A program made the translations under genes and the position numbers. This document shows positions 33,101 through 44,719 of a stretch of 64,000 bases of DNA, piece by piece. The notes beneath the pieces are model-generated. The model searched no databases and was not told the origin of the DNA. It was given only the letters and a program-made list of their open reading frames with translations. How positions within the stretch are numbered: position 1 is the first letter of the stretch; every line of letters starts with the position of its first letter. The DNA lies in the NCBI GenBank assembly GCA_011799875.1, contig CM022300.1, forward strand, positions 111,737,201 to 111,801,200, read 5' to 3'. Source of the DNA: Thinopyrum elongatum (Eukaryota > Streptophyta > Magnoliopsida > Poales > Poaceae).

Positions 33101-36100
33101 AAGAGAAGCACTTTATTTATCTACATTGGAAATGAAATGATAGAGAGGACACTCGGTCTATTTTAATTGTATTATTACTTCATTTTATCAGTGGCACTAG
33201 GGTCGAGCAGGTGGCAAGCGAGGTGTACCGTGCGTCGCAAGGATGGAGGCCGGGGGTGCTTAGACTGGGATGCTGAAGCTGTCTCTTTCAGTCCCTATCT
33301 TCCCCCTGATGTTTCTGTGGTAGCATTTGGGTTGTAATCCAAACTTGGTCGAGCTGGTGCTGCGTCTCCCTACCTACCTAGCTTATGTGGCGAACTTGTC
33401 TCCTGCTAGTACTCAGTCTGTTCTAGTAGTAGTTGCATAACTGCCCGTTTACACTGAGATGTTGTCGGATAATGGTTCTCTATGGTTGGGTTTCTTTAAT
33501 GAAATCGGAGGAAACCCCCTCTTTTGATATATAAAAAAATCAGTGGCACTAGTGGTTCCAAAACATTGCCTCAAATTAATAGTGCCACTAGATTAAGGTG
33601 CAAAATAATAACATTACTGCTTTATCATGGCAGTGCCAAAATAGTAGCACAAGAGCAGAGTCAACATGTAGGATCTTTGGCAAATGGTCTGACCAAAAAG
33701 GAACATACCTCGCGATGGGAACCATATCTGCAGTCAACGCCATCGTAGAAGGGATGACACCAGTCACCAACATGGATGATTCAATTCATGGGACCTTTTT
33801 GTGCAGTTCACCTAAAATGAAGCAATGTCCCATGAGCTAGCAGCTTCTTCTTCATTAATTGCAATAAAATTGAGCAACATCAAGGTTGGTCGTGAAGCTC
33901 GTGGAATGTTCAACTATAATTTGGATATCATTTGTGCAGTTCAACAAAGATCAAGCATGAAATGTATATCTCTGTTTGCACAAAAAGGTGGAAAGGAGGG
34001 TGACTAACAAGTGATGAAACATACATCAAATGAAAAGAAGCATGTTCCTTATCTGAATGGCGATCCTACAAGGACAATAGCAATTTCTAAAGTAGCAGCA
34101 TTGCTAGATATTAGTGTGGGCATTAGGATTAACTATGACAACCGTTAAATACGACATTACTTTAATAGTGCCATTGCTTCATTTTACCAGCAACATTACA
34201 TTAACAGCTGCTAAAGAGTTGGTATTTGGGCATGGGAGAGTAGGCGGACCAGGACAGTTGCATTTCTAACGAAAAGAAGCAACTTATCTTAATGGGAAAT
34301 TTAGCAAGACATGAAAAACAGTGCTATTGATTCATATTACTGGAGGCATTACATTGAAAACAACATTGGTTTAACGTGTCCTTACTTTTAACAATGGGAC
34401 TGCTACATTTTACCAGTGGCATTACATAAGAGGGGCTCGGGGCAACAAACATCAGAACAGGATATCTGGGGACTGGGTTGGTCCCATTTTTGTTCGGTAT
34501 AGCCACCTTATACTATGTGAGGCTAGCAAATCTAGTGCTGGACATACTCTGTTGACTTGTCCCCCAGTCCCCACTTTCTTTCCTTTTTCAACCAATAGAT
34601 CGGTTTATATTGAGTTTGTACTGCGTTTCCCTTTATTTCCCTATTAGACCAAGAGACCAGTTGGATAGTCAGTCTCTGCTACTTTTCGCCCCCATTATTT
34701 CCTCTTTCGACCAAGTCCTAGATTAAGGTAACAAATCTTCCCGCACCCCCACCCCCTTTCTTCCTTGTTTGAACCAAGTAGTACTAGATTCGACTGCATG
34801 AAGTAGTTTTACCTCTTAACAGTAAAAATATAGGTGGCTTTCGAACAGCCGATCGATCCTATCTATGAGGGGGCCTGAGAAATAGTAAAAGATACAAATG
34901 CAGCGATGTCAGGAGCTGGGGCAGTAGAGCAAGGCTAGTTTTGAAGGAAGTTATACCTGAGGGTCGCCGGGATGTCGCTAGGTGGGCGGCGGGAGGCCGG
35001 ATCTGCCCACACTACGCCAGCGAGGAAGAAGGGGTCGGAGGCCCTCCCTAGCCGGCGCTGCGTGGGAGAGAACGACAAGGCACGCTGATCGGGACAAGCC
35101 GGCAGTGGGTAAGAGCCGTCGCCGAGGACGACCGCGTGAACATTGCACCTTCTCACCTTCACCGGCGGAGGGGATCTGGCCAGATCTGTGACCAGCGTGA
35201 GCAGAGAGAGAGAGAGAGTGTGGCCACCATTGTCGTGTTTAGATCTGGAGAGGACGAGAGAGAGTGAAGAGAGCAACACTAGCAAGCAAGCACGGAGGCT
35301 CCTGCCTATATAGTGGAGTAGTTTTCTTTTATCTGCTGGAGCCGGCTTGGCCTCATCAATGACTGTCGAGAAGTCTTCATGCACGTGCCCCGGAGGTGCA
35401 GTTGTCGTCATCTTGATCTGAAGCACCGGATTAACATATACGTAACACGAAAAAATGCCACATGACAAGAAACCATAACCTCACTGCCCTAAGGAGACAA
35501 CATGAATCCCGACGGACAAACTAGACGAGGATCAAAGCTCAAATTAAAGACAAACTCGTAGAAAAGGTTTCAATCGATAGATGTCCTAATTAACATAGCC
35601 GGCTTGACCTAGATGGCAGCCGAGTAGTCTTCGTGCATGTGCCCCCAATGACCAGCGCCTTGGAGGAACGCAGTTGTCGCTGTTTAACCCTCACAGTGAT
35701 CCAAAGCACATGACACCTAATATTGCGAGCTGACAAGAAACCTTTTTTTTAGATTTCTCATCAGAACTACAGCCCTGTACAACACAGCCTGCACGATATG
35801 TAGACGATAGCCAATCCAGCCGTCTGCTGGAGTCTAGTCACATGCATGGACGAACTGATCTCCCGTGTCATGCAGGGATCGTCCAGGCACCGACCTGTTT
35901 ACAGCACTGCTCCAGTACTACTATCGCTCGTCTCTCTCTTCTATTAACTCAGCCGACTTGCGGGGACGGGGGAGTGTGCCTATGGTCGGTTCTCAATTGT
36001 GGTCCCACATGTGTGTGCAAACGCAATATGACGCGTGTTCCATTCGGAGAGCGGCGTGCCAGACCGACCGACCTTCTGGGGTGCGACACGAACGCGATGG

Positions 36101-36140
36101 GCGTGCTGTATACATGTGTACCACCGTTTTCTTGAGGCTT

Positions 36141-36340
36141 TGCTCCATGGCGCAATCCATGGATACAAAATTATATTTAAAAGTCAAGGGCGGGGCTTTT
36201 CCCGCGCGGTAGGCGGGGCAGTTCCGCCTAGTCGGTTCGACAGAGAGGCGAGAAGATGAGGGAATAGGCTGCTGCAAACGTAGGGCTGTGTGATTTGACA
36301 GCTTGTTACTGCTGGACAGGTGGGGCCCTATGATTTGACT
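36141..36340 (+). repeat. Direct repeat left of the exonuclease ORF
   Basis: TGCTCCATGGCGCAATCC through GGGGCCCTATGATTTGACT. A diverged copy (TGCTCCATGGTGCAATCC through GGGGCCTTGTGATTTGACT) lies at 38469-38628, on the other side of the ORF. Confidence 0.7.
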
Positions 36341-36703
36341 TGCCATTATCATTATTACTACGGTGCTACGACCGGCGTGAGTCTCCCAATTCCTGACCAC
36401 CTCCATGGTATACAGGTGCCAAGTACTAGTACTCCTTACTCCTTGGCAAATGCAGTAAATACTACGAAGAAAGAGATAGAGAGAAGTAAAAAAAACTCTT
36501 ATAGCCAACCTTATAGCTAACCTTGTTGTATAAGTGACTAAGTGATGACTATGTATGACATGCCAACATCAGATAGCCTAACGCACCTGGACGGAGGAAG
36601 TAGTTTCATGCATGCGAAGTAGGAAAAAAATGCTCATTTATTGTCGTCTGAAATCTCCAAGGGTGCGACCGTGGGAGCGAGGCGACGGTCGTGGTAGGCG
36701 CGA

Positions 36704-36876
36704 CCATGATACGGGCTGCTGACAGCCCTTGGATCTGAGATCGAACGGTCGCATGCTAAGTTGCTGAAAATTTGCAGAATAACTCTCCAGGGTAGGATAT
36801 TCACCAATAGGTCTAGAATCACGCCATGCAACCGTTCGATCTCAGATCCAAGGGCTCTCGGAAGCCCGTATCATGG
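36704..36876. mobile_element. Small inverted-repeat element (52-bp arms), MITE-like
   Basis: Arms 36704-36755 (starting CCATGATACGGGCTGCTGAC) and 36825-36876 (ending GAAGCCCGTATCATGG) are near reverse complements, with a 69-bp spacer. No TSD was settled. Confidence 0.7.
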
Positions 36877-37205
36877 GAGCATGGAAAGCTTCGTATCACC
36901 TGTAATTTTCCCAATGCTTGACATGCGAACACGCAGATGCATGAAGCCATTTAATTGGGCGTCTGGTAGACATGACATCTAATTGGGCCCCCATAGTACT
37001 GTGCATGAATCCATTTATCCACCGGGCAAGCCACTACCATGTCGTTCGCATGACCCACTCAAGCATTTTTTACAATCGGAAAACCGCTAGCAGTTCGCTC
37101 CTATTCGTCCCCGGCCGTCCTTTAACATTACGGTAGTTCGCTCCTAGTCGTCCCGTCCTTTCACATTACAGCAGTTCCACTAATCCTAACCCTCCTCCCA
37201 AATCC

Positions 37206-37925
37206 ATGGCGTCCCAAATCTCCATGATCGGCGGTGAGTACAAGGTTAGAACCATCATCGGCGATGAGTTCGACATCATCTACACCCATGCTTCCACGAC
37301 GGTGAAAGGATGCCTTGCTCGCTTCAGACGCATGTTCAAAAAGTCAAATGGTGATGAGTGGGTCGCTAGGCTAGATGTTGAGTACACCACAGTCCTGGGA
37401 AAAGAGAAGAATCTAAAGGAGGAAGAGAGGAAGAAGCCTACCGTGATCCAGGTTTGCGTGCATAACTTGTGCTTGGTCTACCACATATGCCATGCCGACG
37501 TTGAGTGCGAGGATTTTAAGAACTTCCTCGCGGGCGGCAAAGTCAAATTCGTTACTGTAGACTTTATGAACAACAGAAGAGTCCTGAGACGGATAGGCCT
37601 CGTTGTAGGCCTGCCCTTCGACCTCCAGAAGAATGGGCTGGTGCCCTCCCGTCAGCCTTCAATGCTGACCCTGGTAGGAGGCATGGTTGATCCTTCGTAT
37701 GGTAAACTGACGAAACCTCTGCCCGAGTTTCATCTTACATGGCAGTGGAATGTACTAGATAGAGACCACATCCAGTACATTGCAATAGATGCCTACCTTT
37801 GTTTCAATATCTACAAGGGTTGGATGAAGAGCGAGAGCCAAGTGTGCGGTTCAAGCAAAGAAGTATCGGCCAAGAGCAAGAGGGACAAGGACGAAGTCGA
37901 GCACGTGGACGAGGAGTCCGAGTAA
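37206..37925 (+). CDS. DEDDy 3'-5' exonuclease-like protein (WRN-exonuclease type), captured in CACTA D2
   Basis: Uninterrupted 239-codon ORF with a good start context (AATCCATGGCG). Residues about 50-206 look like the DnaQ-like 3'-5' exonuclease fold related to plant Werner-type exonucleases, which trim DNA or RNA 3' ends. Motif I is LDVEYT with Asp57 and Glu59. A conserved-looking core follows (PTVIQVCVHNLCLVYHICHA). Motif II appears as VDFMNNRRVL, where the expected Asp is Asn123 by my alignment. Motif III is HIQYIAIDAYLCF with Tyr191 and Asp195. The C-terminus is a charged Lys/Asp/Glu tail. Three of four metal-binding acidic residues are thus kept, so activity is doubtful. It has no intron and lies inside D2 between direct repeats; capture from a host gene is inferred. 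Confidence 0.68.
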   Translation: MASQISMIGGEYKVRTIIGDEFDIIYTHASTTVKGCLARFRRMFKKSNGDEWVARLDVEYTTVLGKEKNLKEEERKKPTVIQVCVHNLCLVYHICHADVECEDFKNFLAGGKVKFVTVDFMNNRRVLRRIGLVVGLPFDLQKNGLVPSRQPSMLTLVGGMVDPSYGKLTKPLPEFHLTWQWNVLDRDHIQYIAIDAYLCFNIYKGWMKSESQVCGSSKEVSAKSKRDKDEVEHVDEESE

Positions 37926-38957
37926 GGTGGCAGTGTCGTTACTCATGGTGGTTCTAATGCAGTGTCTACCGGATTAGTTGCTTAGTTTAATTTCAGGGTG
38001 CTTAGTTTTATTTGAGGGGTGTGTTGTGCTGAGCCCCCAGCAGAACTATGTTGTGTTCCTTCTTGTTACTTTAACTCTTCAGTATGTACACACTAGTATT
38101 TCTTACAGTTCATCTTGTAGTTGGTAGTACTACCACTCGTTTCTTCACATTATATACGTACAATATATATGGCCAACATCATATAGCCAGCTGTTGGCTA
38201 TACTATTAACCACGCTCTAAGCATTCCACATACACAAAACACTTAAATGAGATATGTAATTCTAAAAAAACTTAAATGAGAGAAGTTTACCCAAAGCATG
38301 AAGGAGTTTAGTTGTCAAAGAATTAAATAGGTATGCTAATTTCTTTAATAGACTTTAGCACCCCATCTAAGCACGTACTAGCTTTTTTAATACTACTGTA
38401 TGCATAATTTGGCGACGAGCGCTCTCTATATATACCACCTTTTTTATTTAATTTCATCTTGTTAGTTTTGCTCCATGGTGCAATCCATCGATACTACTAC
38501 TGTACAAAAGTATACATTTAAAAGGCTAGAGGGCGGGCCAGTCTCGCTTGGTCGGTTTCACGAGAGGCGAGGGCCTTTGTGATTTGACGGCTCATTACTG
38601 CTGGAAGACGGGGCCTTGTGATTTGACTGCTCGTATAAATGTTGCTGACGACCTGAGGAGGAGCAAAGAACCGTGCGGTATACTCAAGTTTTCCACTGGA
38701 GTACTAGTATGACGGAGGAGCACGAAACACCGCAGCCCAGTGCGATATGACGATAAAAATTGATCTAATTTGCTAGTCATCGATCCCACGGCGCCGCTCA
38801 TCATTAGCATTGTTCTATTCATGCATCACAGAGAACGTGACACGTGCGGCGAAACACCTGAAGCAAAAGAAGAAACACATGAGCAAAAGAAGAAGGAAGA
38901 TTATCCCCCCAAAAAAAGAAGGAAGACGCACACACAAGTCTGGGGCGCTGCTCTCTA
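37926..38957 (+). other. Spacer between exonuclease and coiled-coil gene
   Basis: Probable 3' flank of the exonuclease gene, AT-rich, then the second copy of the direct repeat (38469-38628). No further ORF is supported. Confidence 0.45.
38469..38628 (+). repeat. Direct repeat right of the exonuclease ORF
   Basis: Diverged, shorter copy of 36141-36340 in the same orientation. Confidence 0.7.
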
Positions 38958-39679
38958 CTACATGAAGGGTTGCTGGCCGCGGAGTCGTAACTGCTTCTTC
39001 ATCTCCTCCACGACCTCCATCTCCTCGCGCATCTCCTCCGCCATCTTCTTCATTCTGTCCATGACGCGGGATTTCTCGACGCGAGCCTTCATCATCTGTT
39101 CCACGGCCGCATTACGTACCTTGACAGCAGCCGGGTGCTCGATGTGGAGCTTCGCCAACTCCTCCTTCTGTTCCATGACGAGGGCGTGCAGCATCTTCAC
39201 TAAGGAACTACTCTTCTCATGCAGCTTCTTCCAGCCGGCGTTCTCCTCCTTCAGCAGGTCGAGCTCATGGCGGAGCTTCCCCTTGTCCTCCTGAAGTTGC
39301 AGGATTTCGCCAGTCGCCTTCTTACCCGAGGCAATGCTCTCCTTCAGCAGAATCACCAAGTTGGTGGTCAACTCCCCCTGCTCATTGAGCTCAGCGGGCA
39401 TGTCGTCGAGGCTCTCCTTCAGCAGCTCCACCAAGCCGTCGATGAACTCCTTCTGCTTATTGAGCTGATTGGGCATGTCGTCGAGGGATAACGACTCCAG
39501 CGCCGCTAGCTCGGCATGTTCGCCTCCGCGGCTAGGGCGCTCCTGGGAGCCCTCGCTTGCCCGTGAGAGATCTTTCGAGGTCTCTGCGAGGCGGCGAGCC
39601 CTCTCTTTTTTTTTGCAGCCTTGGTTGCCGCTCCCTTGTTATGAGTAGTTCTCGACCTAGAGCTCTGCACCCCGGCCAT
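38958..39679 (-). pseudogene. Lys/Glu-rich coiled-coil protein gene, one frameshift
   Basis: Minus-strand gene starting at the ATG at 39679 (MAGVQSSRSRTTHNKGAA, a basic N-terminus). A frameshift at about 39510-39560 leads into an open frame running to 38958. That frame reads HAELAALESLSLDDMPNQLN and has 172 codons from its first internal Met at 39476. A short repeat, LLKESLDDMP..LN.Q with variants, appears two to three times near the start. The remainder is heptad-rich coiled coil (KLRHELDLLKEENAGW, EKSRVMDRMKKMAEEMREEM). I do not recognise the family. It is opposite in orientation to the exonuclease ORF, about 1 kb away. Confidence 0.55.
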
Positions 39680-40297
39680 GGCAAGGACGGACGAACAAGA
39701 AAGACTTATGAGGAGGAAGGTAGAGTGATTTTCAGCTAGGTAGTTCCCCTTTTAATAACCTAGTACTAGCACTAGTACTATAAAACCTGCATAGTGGGAA
39801 CACATTCAGGTTTGATACGTACTAGGTGTGAGCAGGTTTGCACTTACTTATAGCATGGTAGTACTACTTTGGAATGTGATGGGAACAAGCTAAAGATTAA
39901 TTGATGGTTTTGGTTTCGAGGCCCGAAATGGCTCCCGATGAGTTTCTTGGAACACAAATTTCAAGTACTACTGCTCAAATGCGGACGCACAAGTCAGTGA
40001 TGTAATTGGTCGTACATGTCAGACCAAGCCGATGCGTGTCCCTTCGGTGAGACGCGGGTCTGACCGACCGTCTGTTGGTGCGACCAACCGTAAGTATTAC
40101 GCGATGGAGACTTCTGGTTGTGGCTTTGGGTGATTGTCACGACCAAGCATTCAAAAACTAGTGATAAATCAATTACTACCATCTTTTTTCAAACGACCAA
40201 GTATTTTCATAGGAATACAATACATATGGATGGAGTGATTGTCACCGTTGCAAACCGCCATGGCGTCGCAAGTTCACTCCAGCAGCAACCGAGTAGG

Positions 40298-40840
40298 TCA
40301 CTGCTTTGCTTGCGGGGAAGGAGGGCAGCTCACCTCACCTACGATGCATGCCCAGCGGCGCCGCCGCAGCTGGTCCCGCGATTTGGCTTCTCCTACCGCC
40401 CATTTGAACAGTTGCACCGGCTGCTCATGCCATTCTGCAGGCATGCACGTTCTTTCCTCCGCAGTCGACTCCGTGAATATGATCTCTGCCATTAGCCCCA
40501 GCTCGAAATCAACGTGACGCTGCCAGATGCTGACATCCCTCAGCATCTCTCCCCTGAGATCGACTTGCGCCTCCGCCTTGTGCTTCACCAGGTGCAGCTC
40601 CTTCGGACTTGTCTCCAATCGATGCGACGCTTCCTCGATCTGATTTGCCCTTGCTGCCCACCACCTGAAACGCAGCCCTGGCATGTCCTCCGGCGCCACC
40701 GATCTGTGATTCCAGAGCAATGGATCCCCTCTGAAACACACGTGGGTTTCGCTCAAAGGCGGCAGTGCTGCAGGCCACAGCGAGAGGGCAGCCCGCGGGA
40801 TCCTGGGATCTAAGGGATTATCCATGGCGGGATCCTCCAT
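40298..40840 (-). CDS. Hypothetical 180-aa protein in D2
   Basis: Minus-strand ORF from ATG 40840, open to 40298. The sequence is ordinary globular in composition (LWPAALPPLSETHVCFRGDP, GLRFRWWAARANQIEEASHR, then a Glu/Lys/Arg-rich helical stretch). No motif that I recognise, no signal peptide and no membrane segment. It may be a captured gene or chance ORF; the lack of Ser/Pro or repeat bias slightly favours a real protein history. Opposite-strand frames here are weaker. Confidence 0.35.
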   Translation of the reverse strand: MEDPAMDNPLDPRIPRAALSLWPAALPPLSETHVCFRGDPLLWNHRSVAPEDMPGLRFRWWAARANQIEEASHRLETSPKELHLVKHKAEAQVDLRGEMLRDVSIWQRHVDFELGLMAEIIFTESTAEERTCMPAEWHEQPVQLFKWAVGEAKSRDQLRRRRWACIVGEVSCPPSPQAKQ

Positions 40841-41002
40841 GGAGGGATCCGGTGGGCGAGGCGGGGAGGCAAGTGTAGGCGCTGGGAGAGCCCTACGAGG
40901 CTAAGATAAAGATATTACTACTCCACTCCGTCCATATTTAAATACAAAGGCCACCAACAGTAACCCAGGCAAAAATTGATCATCCTGCCTGCGTCCTGGT
41001 TT

Positions 41003-41201
41003 ATTGGCCCCCCTTTTATTTTGTGCCAATTTTTGACCAAAAATTTAACTAAGAAAATGTTAATGCATGTCACCAAAAATTATATCATTGGAATCACATT
41101 TGAACATAGTTTTCGATGACATTAATTTTTATGATATGCATAAATATTGTGCTACTTAAAATTATGGTCAAAAATTGGCACAAAATACGAAGGAGACCAA
41201 T
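41003..41201. mobile_element. MITE with 37-bp inverted ends
   Basis: The left end is ATTGGCCCCCCTTTTATTTT... and the right end, as reverse complement, ATTGGTCTCCTTCGTATTTT... Over 37 bp, 32 positions agree. The interior is AT-rich, total 199 bp. TSD not clear. Confidence 0.7.
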
Positions 41202-41680
41202 GGAAGTAGCAACCAATGATTTAACTACTCGCATGCACGCAGTGGAGTAGTAATGTCTTTCTCAACTACTTCCTCCCTCACGTCCACTCAATTTGCATGC
41301 ACTATATTAATTGACCATCAATGAAGTGAACGACTTTACACGCGTCAAATTATCACATGGGGTGGATCTTCGTACAAAAATGCGTCCCACCGTGTACCCG
41401 CGTGTGCGTGCGAGGGATTGAGTGCGTGCGTGCACATCTTCGCTTCGTGCATGTACTGCCAGTGTGCGTGAGAGAGGACGAGTACATTCTTCTGGAACCA
41501 GCAGCACGTCACTGTGATCAATCCACACAAGGAGGTCGCGACAACGCCTCCACATGTGACACGTGGCTTCATCGATGCCCCCACATCATTTTAATCATAA
41601 TATATTAACTAAAAAAGGGAGAGACACTGTGTAGCGTGCCATTGGAATTCTAATTTACGTGTTTTGCACATACTGGAAGT

Positions 41681-43339
41681 ACTAGTAAGGTACACGTGCA
41701 TTGCACGCATGAGATTTGGCAACCAAATTATGAATAAATACCACACTATAGCATGTAAGCTTTGAGTCATATATGCATGATGTAGACGTTCGTTTAATTC
41801 TTATAGTTCATCTCATTCAAAATCAATTAGTTTTTATAAAAAAAGTTAACCTATTTTATGATTCATGGAATTGTGCGTTGTAAAACATAAAGTAAAAACA
41901 AATAATGGCAATTCAACTAGAAAATAAGTTTGGGCAATTATGATACAGAAGATTCTAGAACAAAGGAGAAGTACTTGTGTTTTGAGGTTTGTGCATTATG
42001 CTTAAGTTCAACCATGGAGTCGATCTAGATTGTACATGTGGCAGAATCTGGTGGAATGTAGATGATATCCAATGGCCAGTAGTGCTCGGATTTGCCATCT
42101 CTGCACCGTCTGATTGGCTTCATCCAACGACCATCTTTCAAATTTATTCACACTCAATATAGGGGTATAGATATAGATATAGAGGTATAGATATAGACTA
42201 GTGGCACATGATCTAAAGCCTTTCCACACGCTCATTTTCTGTACAAGTGTGCTCCACTGTGCACCCGTGCGTTTGTATGTGGGAACGAGGGTGAGACCTG
42301 ACTAATATATAGATCGATCGGCTTGTGTGGTAAACTGGGAAAGACCTAGCTATATATATACACACATAGAGGAACATCGATCATTGTGCATGCATGTGAG
42401 AGATAAAGAATGCCCGAAGTGATGAAGAGGGGGAGGTGTGTGTGTGTGCATGCATGGGAGACCGACCTGAAGAAAAAGATTGCATGTGTGTGATGGATAA
42501 TGCCGAGTGGTAGTGTGTGTGCATGCATGCACGAGAGAAAGTTAGTGGTACAAATATAAAGAGAAGACGACTGTGTGTGTGTAAAAGACTAGGTGAGGTC
42601 ATAATCAATGTAAAGTTGAATTCAAATATTTGAATAAGAGATCATGATGTTTGAAACCCATGCATGCATGAATATAACTAAGATATGCGTGGTGTGGTTT
42701 GGAAACGAGCATGCTATACTGTATACACATTGAACAAGCATAGACTGATTTGAATTTGAGATACCGATGGCAGGCATCGTTTGGCCACATTGCATCCGTG
42801 CATGGACACACTATTCACATTGGAGATGATGGGTGGCTTTCGCATCACATATCTATACCCCTATATAGTGTGCAAATAACTTTGAAAGATGGTCGTTGGA
42901 TGAAGCCAATCCGACGGTGCAGAGATGGCAAATCCGAGCACTACTGGCCGTTGGATATCATCTACATTCCACCAGATTTTGCCACATGTACAATCTAGAA
43001 GACTCCATGGTTGAACTTAAGCATAATGCACAAACCTCAAAACACAAGCACTTCTCCTTTGTTCTAGAATCTTCCGTATCATAATTGCCCAATTTTTTTT
43101 CTAGATGAATTGCCATCATTTGTTTTTACTTTATGCTTTACAACGCATAATTCCATGAATCTTAAAATAGATTAGCTTTTTTATAAAAACTAATTGATTT
43201 TGAATGAGATGAACTATAGGAATTAAACGAACATCTACATCATGCATATATGACTCAAAGCTTACATGCTATAATGTGATATTTATTCATGATTTGGTTG
43301 CCAAATCTCATGCGTGCAATGCACGTGTACCTTACTAGT
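41681..43339. mobile_element. Fold-back element with ~490-bp inverted repeats
   Basis: Arms are 41681-42174 and 42850-43339, ending ACTAGTAAGGTACACGTGCA outward on both sides. The arms are near-complementary throughout, apart from small indels. The 675-bp spacer (42175-42849) holds ATAGATATAG and TGTGTGTGCATGCATG simple repeats and no ORF. Long terminal inverted repeats of this kind suggest a Mutator-like non-autonomous transposon. I could not settle a TSD. Confidence 0.75.
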
Positions 43340-43957
43340 CTAAATGGTGTGTGTGTGTTGTGCGTGTTAAACACATTGTACATAGTATCATACATGGTTT
43401 AGATTCCGAACATCTAGCTAGAGCGTACATGTGCTATATATGATTTGAATTCAACATAAAATGGATACATATATTTGAATTCGAGATCGTATGTACATGT
43501 AGTTCATATTTATATGGGAATTTACTACTCCTATATTCATGTCATGTGTTGTGAAGATAATATTTAGATGGTTGTATAACTAACCCGAGTACAATCCCAT
43601 TCAAACAGGGAAAATGTACTCAAATTTAGTCCATATGCTAGACAACACGAATTTTTTTATTGTTGAGGGAAGTGCAAATTGATTTGGTACTGTACACGTT
43701 AAGTTTGTTGTCCCGATTTTTTTAGTTTTTTGTTGTTGTATTTGAATGCATTTCTAGTAATATAGTAAAACGGGACATGGCTCTCTCTAGTGAGGTGCGA
43801 ATTGTCTTTTTTTTGTACACATTAAGCTTGTTCTCCCGAAATTTCAAGCCGTGCCTTGTTATGCCGAAATTTCAAGCTAGCATCTCTGTCTATCGTGCTG
43901 CGAAACTCCTACCTCTTCAACCCGCGCCTTGTTACCCCGAAATTTTAAGATATCTCT
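43340..43957 (+). other. D2 segment upstream of the CACTA gene
   Basis: AT-rich to about 43780. Then repeats of CGCGCCTTGTTACCCCGAAATTT type (about 43830-44010) lead into the GC-rich 5' region of the gene. No ORF of note. Confidence 0.4.
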
Positions 43958-44719
43958 TTGTCTCGTTGTGCTCCAAAAACTCCCTCCGTCTCAACCCGCG
44001 CCTTGCTATCCCAAAATTACAACGCGAGCGAAAACTCCCACCTCCTGCGAAATCACGACACGCGAAATGCCCGTGATAGCCCTGAACCGAAAGAACCACC
44101 TAGCTCAAATCAGTGGGTGTACTTTCGTAACTTACCCCACATTTCGAACAAGCGCGTCCCTAAGCCATGGTTCCCCCCTTCCATCCCCTCCGCCCCCATT
44201 CGTACACCGAGGCCGCGAAAACCCGCGAAGCCCCACACCCTCCTCCGTCCGCCCACCCAATCGGAGCCTCTTCCCCGAGGACGTCATCCACAGCAACACC
44301 TCGACGTCCCTCATCCACCACACCGGATGAGGATCCATCGTCGATCTCGTCGTCCCGCCGGTTCAGCCACCCCATCCTCCACCTCCAAGGAGCTGCCTCG
44401 ATGTTCCCCTCGTCTTTCGCGCCACCTCCATTCCCACACCGCCGTCTGCACCTGCACCACCGGAAGAGCAGCATCATCACCAATTCCTCTAATGAAGCTG
44501 AGGCCTAATCGGCGCCACCAAAGAGGTTCTACACTAATCGCTGCATTTTCTTCTTGATTCGATCTCACGGTGCTGCCGGCGCTCGGTCCCGAGCCGACAT
44601 GGCGCGGCTCCATCTACGGCGGCGTCGCCAGCCACTTCCGCCATGGCGTCGCTCCCTCGGCGGCGACGTCCACATTAGTAGGAGCTGCTGCGGCATTGGC
44701 TCTCACTCGCGCTGCTGCC

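Larger units (their letters stand above)
32307..37100 (+). other. D2 interior without recognisable gene
   Basis: Between the captured fragment and the exonuclease ORF I see four diverged copies of a TTTGTGCAGTTCA.C.AAAATGAAGC unit (32693, 33010, 33798, 33931), an AGAGAG run near 35205 and the inverted repeat at 36704-36876. The stretch 33280-33530 ends in TTTAATGAAATCGGAGGAAACC, which resembles LINE or transcript 3' ends, but no reverse transcriptase is present. Confidence 0.4.

Noticed and set aside
33280..33535. LINE 3' end
   Set aside because: Only the TTTAATGAAATCGGAGG-like tail resembles LINE ends; no reverse transcriptase or TSD was found.
34935..35468. 177-codon minus-strand open frame
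   Set aside because: No recognisable domain, mixed composition, and it crosses a GA-repeat. Insufficient to call a gene.
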